A stretch of DNA of 42,838 nucleotides from Candidatus Hydrogenedentota bacterium. GTDB taxonomy: Bacteria; Hydrogenedentota; Hydrogenedentia; Hydrogenedentales; CAILVY01. Below, in pieces: positions 32,750 through 39,527 of this stretch. Position 1 is the first letter of the stretch; every line of letters begins with the position of its first letter. Where the stretch lies: contig CAILVY010000077.1 of assembly GCA_903837785.1 (NCBI GenBank), positions 1-42,838 on the forward strand, read 5' to 3'. The notes below the pieces were generated by a model. It ran no database searches, was not told where the DNA came from, and worked only from the letters and a program-made list of their open reading frames with translations. Made by a program: the position numbers and the translations under genes.

Positions 32750-34243
32750 TCAGGCCGGATCGTTCTTGGGCTTGTCCCCGCCGTTTTCGCGGCGGCGGCG
32801 GGAGGCGATCTGGCCCCAGTAGGCAAATACAATCCAGAGCAGGAACGGCAGCGTCAGGAAGAACTGGATGACTGCCGTGGGCACTTCACTCGCGCTCTGG
32901 AGCGATTGCTGGAAGCGCAGCACGACGGCGATGAACAGGATATGTCCGGCCATGAGGATGCCGCAGCCATAGAGCAGAATGCGGAGTCTGCGCCAGAAGC
33001 CCAGGCCCGCCGTGGCCAGGACGAGCGCGATGTAGGGCGGAATGTTGGTCACCAACAGGGCGATGGGCAGGGTGGGTTCACGCCCGCTCACGCGGAACGT
33101 CAGTTGGGTTTCCGTGTTGAGGACGCCGCTGGGCTCGATGTGCCCCCACTCGATGGGCATGCGCATGACGTAACGGAGGATGGCGCCGGAGCTTTGCAGG
33201 AGCAGATAGCCGTAGTAGGGAAGGAGCCACCACCAGATGACAACGAGCACGGAGACGGCGGCGAGGAATTTCACGGAGAAGAAGGCGATTCTGCGCATGC
33301 GCGTGCTCTGCGTCAACAGGCCCTTCACATAGGATTCCACCCAGGTTTCGCGGTTCACGAGAAATTCGATCCAGGCGAGCCAGACCGCGACGACGAAAAT
33401 GATGTAGACGGCCTGCCACACGTAATGATGTGAAAAGTCAAACCACTGCCGTTCGGGATCCAGGGCGCCAATGATTGCCAGGCAGGTGACCCGGAAAATG
33501 TTCACGGAGTACATGATGGGAATGCCGAGCAGCAGCCCGACAATGCGTTTCCACCAGCGGGCAGGAAAGGCCATGACCGCGGCGAAGAAGATGGCCATGA
33601 CTTCGATGGCGCCGCATTCCGAGACAAGGATGAACGGAAAGAAATACCCCCGGTCTTCCTTTGCGCCCAGGTGCGGCGACGCCCGCAACGTGTCCAATTC
33701 GGACTTCATGGATTCGATGCGGCGGCGTTGCTCTTCGGAGGGGCGGACCGCCTGATCCTGCTCGAGTTTCTCCAACGCAGATTCGAGGGCGTTGATCCGG
33801 CTCACCACATTCGCTTTGAGAACAAACGACACCCGCGGACCCGCCGGGCCCTTGATCTTTGAGCGCCGCTGCTGCTGGGCGCGGTACGACCAGCGCTCCC
33901 ACGACGTCAACGGCGCTCCGGATTGCGCGGCGAGGCCCTCCGGAGACGGCTTGTCCAATCCCTGCTTCCATGCGGCCAGTTTCGCCCGAACATCTGCCGG
34001 ATCGAGCTTGTCCCGCTGGCTTTCGAGCTCGCAGGAATCCCCGATCTTGGCCAGCACCCAGCAGGTGTTGTGTGCCACCTGGTAAAGGTACCAGTCGTTC
34101 GCGCGGGTGTTGATCGCGTAGCGGTAGCCCGTCAGCAGCGCGAGCACGCACACGACAAAAACGGAGATGAACTTGAAGGTGCGCCAGCGGGTGCTTCTCT
34201 CGCGCGATAACTCATCCCGCGGCGCTTCGCTGCCTTCAGACAT
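32750..34243 (-). CDS. Exosortase/archaeosortase-family transpeptidase with an extra coiled-coil region
   Basis: 497 residues from ATG 34243 (AGGGAAGACG before it). One helix at about 22-42, a polar region of about 150 residues with a coiled coil (about 145-190), then seven or more hydrophobic segments. The exosortase core is visible: Cys210 in VSECGAIEVMAIF, Arg251 in YSVNIFRVTCLA, and His272/His273 in FSHHYVWQ. These are the Cys-Arg-His residues of the family. Exosortases cut a C-terminal sorting signal (PEP-CTERM and relatives) from exported proteins and pass them to an anchor. The polar insert between helix 1 and the core, and the C-terminal periplasmic-like region (about 385-425), are not in typical members. 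No sorting signal can be seen here because both GE-linked proteins run off the window. Confidence 0.8.
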   Translation of the reverse strand: MSEGSEAPRDELSRERSTRWRTFKFISVFVVCVLALLTGYRYAINTRANDWYLYQVAHNTCWVLAKIGDSCELESQRDKLDPADVRAKLAAWKQGLDKPSPEGLAAQSGAPLTSWERWSYRAQQQRRSKIKGPAGPRVSFVLKANVVSRINALESALEKLEQDQAVRPSEEQRRRIESMKSELDTLRASPHLGAKEDRGYFFPFILVSECGAIEVMAIFFAAVMAFPARWWKRIVGLLLGIPIMYSVNIFRVTCLAIIGALDPERQWFDFSHHYVWQAVYIIFVVAVWLAWIEFLVNRETWVESYVKGLLTQSTRMRRIAFFSVKFLAAVSVLVVIWWWLLPYYGYLLLQSSGAILRYVMRMPIEWGHIEPSGVLNTETQLTFRVSGREPTLPIALLVTNIPPYIALVLATAGLGFWRRLRILLYGCGILMAGHILFIAVVLRFQQSLQSASEVPTAVIQFFLTLPFLLWIVFAYWGQIASRRRRENGGDKPKNDPA

Positions 34244-34354
34244 CGTCTTCCCTGTCCCGTCTGCTTCGTTCGGTTTCCGTGCGGCGCCACACTGCTGCGC
34301 ACCGTGCGCTCCGCGGAACGCCAAACCCGTTCTTCTGTACCATAATGAAGAAGG

Positions 34355-34384
34355 AGCATAGCAATTCGCGGCGAAGACGCGCAA
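34355..34384 (-). promoter_or_regulatory. Candidate promoter of the exosortase-epimerase operon
   Basis: Minus-strand TTGCGC (34384-34379), 18 bases, TATGCT (34360-34355) with TGC before it. Leader about 105 bases. No gene or terminator is recognised elsewhere in 34244-34563. Confidence 0.45.
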
Positions 34385-34563
34385 ACGGACAAGAACACGT
34401 CAAATGTGCGGTGGCCGCTCTTTGCCGACGAGAAGAACAGGGCAGAACCACAAAGCCGGATGCGCCCATTCGAGCGGCAGATCGCTGTGAAGGGCACACG
34501 GGCAGCTCTCCCTCGCGCGATTGGCAAGATCCCGGCAAACGTCGCCGCCGGAGGCTGGCCGAT

Positions 34564-36468
34564 CTATTTCACGGCTTGGGGAACTTGATTCCGCAGAAAT
34601 GCCCGTGCGGATTCGGCAATGCCGCGCACGTCCAATCCGTGCCGGGCGAGTTGTTCTTCGCGGGTGGCCTGCTCGCTGAAGATGTCGGGAATGCCCAGGT
34701 TCAGGATGTGCAGGCCGTCCAGGCGGTTGATGCCGGCGAAATGCTCGAGCACGGCCGAGCCGAATCCCCCTATCAGCGTATTCTCTTCCACAGTGATGAT
34801 GGGGCGGTCCGCAAGCAAGCTGAGGAGGCCGGCGTCGAGCGGTTTGACATGGCGGGCATCGGCGACCCCCACGCTGTATCCGTCGGCGGCAAGCGAATCC
34901 GCCGCAGCCAGACAGGCCGCGGCGACCGGACCCGTCGTCAGGAACATTGCATCCTCGCCGTGCCGCAGGATCTCTCCCCGGGCAACGTCGCGTCCGGTCT
35001 CCTCGCCAATGGCGGGCGCGGAACTGCGCGCGTAGCGGATGGCCACGGGCCCGGGCTGGCGCAAGGCCCAGCGGAGCATAAGCTGCGTATCCAGCGCGTC
35101 CCGGGGCGCCAGCACGCTTAGGTTGGGCACTGAACGCAGGAACGAAAGGTCGAAGGTGCCGTTCTGTGTGGGGCTGTCCTCGCCCACGAGGCCTGCCCGG
35201 TCAATGGCGAAGATCACGGGCAACTGCTGGATGCAGACGTCGTGAATCAGTTGATCGTAGCCGCGCTGCAGAAAGGTAGAGTAGATGGCGGCCACGGGGC
35301 GCATTCCCCGAATCGCCAATCCGGCCGCGAAAGTGACGGCATGCTGTTCACAGATGCCCACGTCAAAGAAGCGGTCGGGAAACTCCTTCTCGAAGTGTGA
35401 GAGGCCCGTGCCCGTCGGCATGGCCGCGGTAATACCCACGACACGCGGGTCATCGCGGCCCGCTTCCAGCATCGCCTCGGCGAACGCCTCGGTAAACGTG
35501 CAGACATGGGGCATTCCGGTGCGCGTCAGGGAGGGGAGCGGTTCGCCTTCGCAGTCAATCCGCTTGACCGCCATGGGCTTCACGCCGTGGTACTTCTGCG
35601 GATCCTCTTCCGCCTCCTTCAGCCCTTTCCCCTTCTCTGTCCGGACGTGGAACAGGATGGGGCCGCGCATATCCTTGATGCTCGACAGGCAACCGATCAG
35701 CAGGGGCAGGTCATGTCCGTCCACCGGGCCGATGTAGTTGAAGCCCAATTCCTGGAACAGGGTGCCCTTCGTGATAAACCCTTTCACGGAGCGTTCCAGG
35801 TCCTGAATCGTCCGGGTCATCCGGTTGCCGATGAGCGCCTTGACGAAGCTGCCGACGTCTTCCTTGGCGCGCTTGTACGAACCCGCCATGATCAGGCGGT
35901 TGAAGTAGCGGGCGAGCGCTCCCGTATTCTTCGAGATGGACATCTCGTTGTCGTTCAGCACGACCAGCATGTCCACGCCGGCGTGTCCCGCGTGGCTCAA
36001 GGCTTCAATCGCCATGCCGCCGGTCATGGCGCCGTCTCCGATCACGGCCACCACGTGGTGATCCTGCTTCAAGCGGTCCCGGGCGATGGCCATGCCCAGC
36101 GCGGCCGAGATCGAGGTGGAACTGTGCCCGGTGCCGAAGCAGTCGCACTCGCTCTCGGCGATCTTGGGATAGCCGCTCACCCCCCCCTCTTTGCGCAGGG
36201 TGTGGAATTGATCCCTCCGGCCGGTCAGGAGTTTGTGGGCGTAGCATTGATGCCCCACGTCCCAGATGAGTTGATCCACGCCCACCTCATAGACACAGTG
36301 CAGGGCGACGGTCAGTTCCACCACGCCGAGCGGCGAGGCCAGATGGCCGCCATTCCGATTCACTGTGTCAATGATGGCCTCGCGCAGTTCCTGCGTGAGC
36401 TGCTCCAACTCCTGAATCGTAAGGGTCTTGAGGTCAACGGGACTATCGATTTTTTCCAGTAATGACAT
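34564..36468 (-). CDS. dxs: 1-deoxy-D-xylulose-5-phosphate synthase
   Basis: 634 residues, ATG 36468. Thiamine-diphosphate enzyme joining pyruvate and glyceraldehyde 3-phosphate, first step of the MEP isoprenoid pathway. Signatures in order: NGGHLASPLGVVELTVALH, WDVGHQCYAHKLLTGR, GTGHSSTSISAALGMA, the ThDP motif GDGAMTGGMAIEALSHAG, KYHGVKP, ICEQHAVTFAAGLAIRG and YSTFLQRGYDQLIHDV. Length is normal. One oddity: the segment after AIDRAGLVG is EDSPTQNGTFD, where most Dxs have ADGxTHxGxFD. The conserved substrate-binding His (His431 in E. coli) is Gln435 here. The codon is clearly CAG. The next gene upstream on the strand ends 45 bases before the start, but an extended -10 lies in the gap. Confidence 0.93.
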   Translation of the reverse strand: MSLLEKIDSPVDLKTLTIQELEQLTQELREAIIDTVNRNGGHLASPLGVVELTVALHCVYEVGVDQLIWDVGHQCYAHKLLTGRRDQFHTLRKEGGVSGYPKIAESECDCFGTGHSSTSISAALGMAIARDRLKQDHHVVAVIGDGAMTGGMAIEALSHAGHAGVDMLVVLNDNEMSISKNTGALARYFNRLIMAGSYKRAKEDVGSFVKALIGNRMTRTIQDLERSVKGFITKGTLFQELGFNYIGPVDGHDLPLLIGCLSSIKDMRGPILFHVRTEKGKGLKEAEEDPQKYHGVKPMAVKRIDCEGEPLPSLTRTGMPHVCTFTEAFAEAMLEAGRDDPRVVGITAAMPTGTGLSHFEKEFPDRFFDVGICEQHAVTFAAGLAIRGMRPVAAIYSTFLQRGYDQLIHDVCIQQLPVIFAIDRAGLVGEDSPTQNGTFDLSFLRSVPNLSVLAPRDALDTQLMLRWALRQPGPVAIRYARSSAPAIGEETGRDVARGEILRHGEDAMFLTTGPVAAACLAAADSLAADGYSVGVADARHVKPLDAGLLSLLADRPIITVEENTLIGGFGSAVLEHFAGINRLDGLHILNLGIPDIFSEQATREEQLARHGLDVRGIAESARAFLRNQVPQAVK

Positions 36469-36499
36469 GGCTGCGCGCGCTATTTCCTACTTGGCCTTC

Positions 36500-36508
36500 A
36501 GTATAGCA
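36500..36508 (-). promoter_or_regulatory. Extended -10 element of dxs
   Basis: TGC-TATACT on the minus strand, about 25 bases of leader. It is followed by G-AAGGC. The element upstream of the acyl-CoA synthetase gene is TGC-TATACT-C-AAGGC, differing at one of fifteen bases. No good -35. Confidence 0.5.
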
Positions 36509-36513
36509 GATTA

Positions 36514-38037
36514 TCAGCCTCGTTCGCGCAACACGTGCTTCAAGATTTGTCCCGAAGCGTCTTTGGGGAGTTCGGACACGGCTTCGAAAGTGCGCGGGCA
36601 CTTGTAGGAAGCCAATTCCAGCCGGCAATAGGCGGCGAGTTCCTTCGCGTCTATCGTCTTTCCGGGACGCGGCACGAGAAAGGCTTTGGGCTCTTCCCCG
36701 CGGACGGGATCCGGCACGCCGATCACCGCCGCTTCGGCCACGCTGGGATGTTCGACAAGCACGCCTTCGACTTCGTACGGGTAGATGTTGAGTCCGGCCC
36801 GGATGATGATGTCTTTCTTGAGCCCGGTCAGGAAGAGATATCCGTCTTCATCGAAGTATCCAAAGTCGCCTGTGTGAAACCAGCCTCCGGCCATGACGCG
36901 CGCCGTGGCCTCCGGGGCGTTCAGATACCCCTTCATGACGTTGTGGCCTCGGAGCACGACTTCGCCTATTTCGTTCGGGGCGGCGGTTGTGCCATCCTCG
37001 CGCTGCACCCGGACCCGGCAGCCCCACAGGGGCTTTCCGACCGAGCCCAGGCGGTTGATGCCCGCCCGATTAAAGGAGACGACCGGGCCGGTCTCGGTGA
37101 GGCCATAGCCCTCCAAGACCGTCACCTGGAAGCGTTGCTCCATTTGCTGGGCGAGGTCAACCGGCATCTTGGCGCCGCCCACCGTGACGCACCGGACCGA
37201 GGAGAAGTCGAAGCGCTCCTCCTTCTTTGCATTCACGAGGAAATGCAGCATGGTGGGCACGACACACATGAGGGTGACGCGTTCGCGCACAATGGTTTGC
37301 AGCACCTGCTGCGGGTCGAATCGAGGCACCATGACCACGGTACTGCCGCCGAGGAAGGGCACGTTCATCATCGTGGTTTGGCCGAAGGCGTGAAACAGCG
37401 GCAGAACGGCGAGTGTAATGTCGCCGGGGTCAAAGCGCAGGATGTGCTCCCGGATGGACGAAGCATTGCTGTACAAGTTGAAGTGGCTCAGTTCCGCGCC
37501 AAAGGTCTTTCCCCCCAGCGACGAGGTGTAGATGATGACGGCCGTTTCATCCGCTTCGGTCTGCGCGATCTCGCAGTCCGTGTCCGAGGCCAGCAGCAGC
37601 GCGACGAACGATTCGCCGATGGCGGGAGTTTTGGGCACCAGACCGGGCTCCACAACCACCAGGTGCTGACAATCCGGAAGCGTCGCCAGGGCTTTCCCCG
37701 CCTCCTCCACGCAGTCTTTCCATACGAATAGGGCCTTGGCGTGGGCGTCGCTTGCCTGATAGGCGATTTCCCGGCCCCGCAGGGTGGGATTCATGGGCAG
37801 GGCCACCGCTCCGGCATACAGAATGCCGTAGTACACAATGGGAAAGTGCGGGGTGTTGGGAAGCATCATGCCCACAACATCTCCGCGTCCGATTCCCTTG
37901 GAACGCAACATATTGGCCACGCGCTTGGCTGCGGCCAACAAGTCCGAGTAACTGATGCGGGTGCCCTCAAATATAATAGCGGTCGTGTCAGGCTGTCGTT
38001 CAGCCGACCACTCCAGCAAATCTGCCAGGTTCAACAT
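36514..38037 (-). CDS. Acyl-CoA synthetase-like AMP-binding protein with altered core motifs
   Basis: 507 residues from ATG 38037; the open frame extends to 38283, but the promoter and a leader lie there. The ANL fold is full length: FEGTRISYSDL, PNTPHFPIVYYGILYAGA, LFHAFGQTT, GYGLTETGPVVS, GWFHTGDFGYFDEDGYL and RAGLNIYPYEVEGVL. Family members activate fatty or other acids to acyl-AMP, then acyl-CoA. Two motifs deviate. The phosphate-binding loop, normally YTSGTTGxPKG, is YTSSLGGKTFG (170-180). The C-terminal lysine motif, normally PKTxxGKI, is PKDASGQI, so the adenylation lysine is Gln497. Both readings are clear in the DNA. It may be inactive, or use another residue such as the Lys three positions on. 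The rest of the sequence is well conserved, which argues against a pseudogene. Confidence 0.87.
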   Translation of the reverse strand: MLNLADLLEWSAERQPDTTAIIFEGTRISYSDLLAAAKRVANMLRSKGIGRGDVVGMMLPNTPHFPIVYYGILYAGAVALPMNPTLRGREIAYQASDAHAKALFVWKDCVEEAGKALATLPDCQHLVVVEPGLVPKTPAIGESFVALLLASDTDCEIAQTEADETAVIIYTSSLGGKTFGAELSHFNLYSNASSIREHILRFDPGDITLAVLPLFHAFGQTTMMNVPFLGGSTVVMVPRFDPQQVLQTIVRERVTLMCVVPTMLHFLVNAKKEERFDFSSVRCVTVGGAKMPVDLAQQMEQRFQVTVLEGYGLTETGPVVSFNRAGINRLGSVGKPLWGCRVRVQREDGTTAAPNEIGEVVLRGHNVMKGYLNAPEATARVMAGGWFHTGDFGYFDEDGYLFLTGLKKDIIIRAGLNIYPYEVEGVLVEHPSVAEAAVIGVPDPVRGEEPKAFLVPRPGKTIDAKELAAYCRLELASYKCPRTFEAVSELPKDASGQILKHVLRERG

Positions 38038-38122
38038 AGGAGTGTCTTTTTCCCTCTCAGGTGCGCTGGACGGGTCAATTCCCGTAATTCCAGAAAAACC
38101 AAAAAGTCCAGAAACCGCCTTG

Positions 38123-38131
38123 AGTATAGCA
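38123..38131 (-). promoter_or_regulatory. Extended -10 element of the acyl-CoA synthetase-like gene
   Basis: TGC-TATACT on the minus strand, leader about 78 bases. The leader is rich in A and T runs (around 38090-38110) and shows no stable structure. It twins the dxs element. Confidence 0.5.
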
Positions 38132-38211
38132 CTCGGGGCAACCCGATTCCCAATCGCCCCCCCCAAGCGCATGCAGCCAGTGGCCGAGCGAATGCAGTCT
38201 TCGCCGGTAGC

Positions 38212-38241
38212 TGGACATCGCCCGGCGGGCTTCAGTATAGT
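38212..38241 (+). promoter_or_regulatory. Promoter of the HtrA-like gene
   Basis: TGGACA (38212-38217), 18 bases, TATAGT (38236-38241). Start near 38248, leader about 40 bases. Confidence 0.5.
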
Positions 38242-38286
38242 CTCGGCTCTGTGTTTACGAATCACCCTCCAGGAAAGGAGCAATGC

Positions 38287-39168
38287 ATGCGTTCAGTCGT
38301 GGTTCCGCTTATCCTTGCCTTCGCGCTGGCCCTGGCGGCTGTAGTCCCCGTGGCGGCGGATGACCTGGCCGACAAGGGGCGGACAGTCTTCGAGAAGAAC
38401 AAGGGAGCGGTCATAACGGTTCAGGCGGTGGTCAGCGTCTCGTTTGGGCAGGAAGAACAGGAGCAGGAAATCTGGGCGAACGGCACGGTAGTGGACCCCA
38501 CGGGGGTGAGCGTGCTCTCGCTGATGCTGGTCGATCCGCTGGCGGCGTTGGCGGACTATGAGGACTTGCCCGGCGAAGCCACGAGCAAGATCGTGTCCTT
38601 GAAGATGATACTGCACGACAGCACCGAATTGCCCGCGGAGGTGGTTCTGCGGGATAAGGACCTCGACCTGGCCTTCGTGCGGCCGGTGCAGAAGCCGGAC
38701 AAGCCCATGGCCTGCGTAGATATGGCCAATGTGGCCAAGCCGCAGTTGCTGGATGTCGTTGCCATCATCACCCAGCTTGGCGAGGTGGCACGGCGCGCGC
38801 ACTCCGTGCTGCTGGAGCGCATCGAAACCGTCATCGAGAAACCCAGAACTTATTACGTGATCGGCCAGCACCGGGCCAACGATGTGCTGTCTTCGCCCGT
38901 GTTGACGCTGGATGGCAAGTTCATCGGGATGGGTGCCATCCGCTCGATGAAAGGCACGCAGAGCCATCGGCAAAGCCGCGGCGACCGCCTGGTGACCGTT
39001 GTTGCCGCGGAGGACGTGAAGGAGGCGCTGACCCACGTGCCGCCGTTCGGCACGAAAGTGGAAGAGAGCACGACCACGATCAAGCCCAAGAACCCGCCCG
39101 AGGCCGCCCCCGAAGAGGGAAAGCCGGAAGAGAGCGGCGATCAGGTAACCTTGCCCGTCAAGCCTTGA
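38287..39168 (+). CDS. Secreted trypsin/HtrA-fold protein lacking catalytic motifs
   Basis: 293 residues from ATG 38287 with AAGGAG eight bases upstream; the frame opens far upstream inside the divergent gene's region. The signal peptide ends near VAA-DD (residue 24). The order of strands fits the DegP-type protease core: ANGTVVDPTGVSVLS (64-78), where active proteins have GSGxxxDxxGxxxTxxHV; DKDLDLAFVRP (123-133) with the Asp-Leu-Ala motif; then ANDVLSSPVLTLDGKFIGMG (197-216) instead of GNSGGPL. The catalytic His is absent, and the Ser loop lacks the oxyanion Gly. It ends with a Pro/Glu-rich tail and no PDZ domain. It may bind misfolded or surface proteins instead of cutting them. A clear terminator follows. 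Confidence 0.7.
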   Translation: MRSVVVPLILAFALALAAVVPVAADDLADKGRTVFEKNKGAVITVQAVVSVSFGQEEQEQEIWANGTVVDPTGVSVLSLMLVDPLAALADYEDLPGEATSKIVSLKMILHDSTELPAEVVLRDKDLDLAFVRPVQKPDKPMACVDMANVAKPQLLDVVAIITQLGEVARRAHSVLLERIETVIEKPRTYYVIGQHRANDVLSSPVLTLDGKFIGMGAIRSMKGTQSHRQSRGDRLVTVVAAEDVKEALTHVPPFGTKVEESTTTIKPKNPPEAAPEEGKPEESGDQVTLPVKP

Positions 39169-39200
39169 AGTCCTCCTGCATTAGATACTCCGAATTCACG

Positions 39201-39239
39201 CGCACGGCCATTCTCCGACCTCTTGGAAATGGCCGTGCG
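39201..39239 (+). terminator. Rho-independent terminator of the HtrA-like gene
   Basis: Twelve-pair stem CGCACGGCCATT (39201-39212) / AATGGCCGTGCG (39228-39239), 15-base loop, followed by TCCTTTCTTT. Confidence 0.75.
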
Positions 39240-39277
39240 TCCTTTCTTTGCCGGGCGCGGACGCGTCTGCACTTCCC

Positions 39278-39306
39278 TTGCGCGAAATTACGCGGCGTGT
39301 TAGAGT
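39278..39306 (+). promoter_or_regulatory. Promoter of the beta-helix surface-protein gene
   Basis: TTGCGC (39278-39283), 17 bases, TAGAGT (39301-39306) with GTGT before the -10. Leader about 215 bases. Confidence 0.5.
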
Positions 39307-39372
39307 GAATCCGGACCTGAAAAGCGGTTCGCCTGTGGTTGAGGAGTACGGGTGGGGAGGAGCACAAATTGT

Positions 39373-39393
39373 CCGTGTCGGTAGTGGACACGG
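39373..39393 (+). other. Hairpin in the leader of the beta-helix gene
   Basis: CCGTGTC (39373-39379), seven-base loop, GACACGG (39387-39393). It is about 60 bases into the predicted leader. No known riboswitch consensus was recognised in the 215-base leader. Confidence 0.35.
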
Positions 39394-39527
39394 GCGTTTG
39401 GCAGTGCTGCCGTGGGCCGGAATATGTCCTGGGCAGTCACCCCGCGAAATGCCGATATCTTGAGCATAGGAACATCCGCCATCGGAAGCATTCAGGCTTG
39501 ACCTGTCGCGAGGGAGAGAGCGGAGCC

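Noticed and set aside
31299..32822. Plus-strand open frame of 507 codons
   Set aside because: Antisense of the AGE epimerase; it also runs through that gene's terminator.
39307..39527. Riboswitch in the long leader of the beta-helix gene
   Set aside because: A small hairpin is present, but none of the conserved cores of the classes I know (c-di-GMP, SAM, cobalamin, glycine, fluoride) could be recognised.
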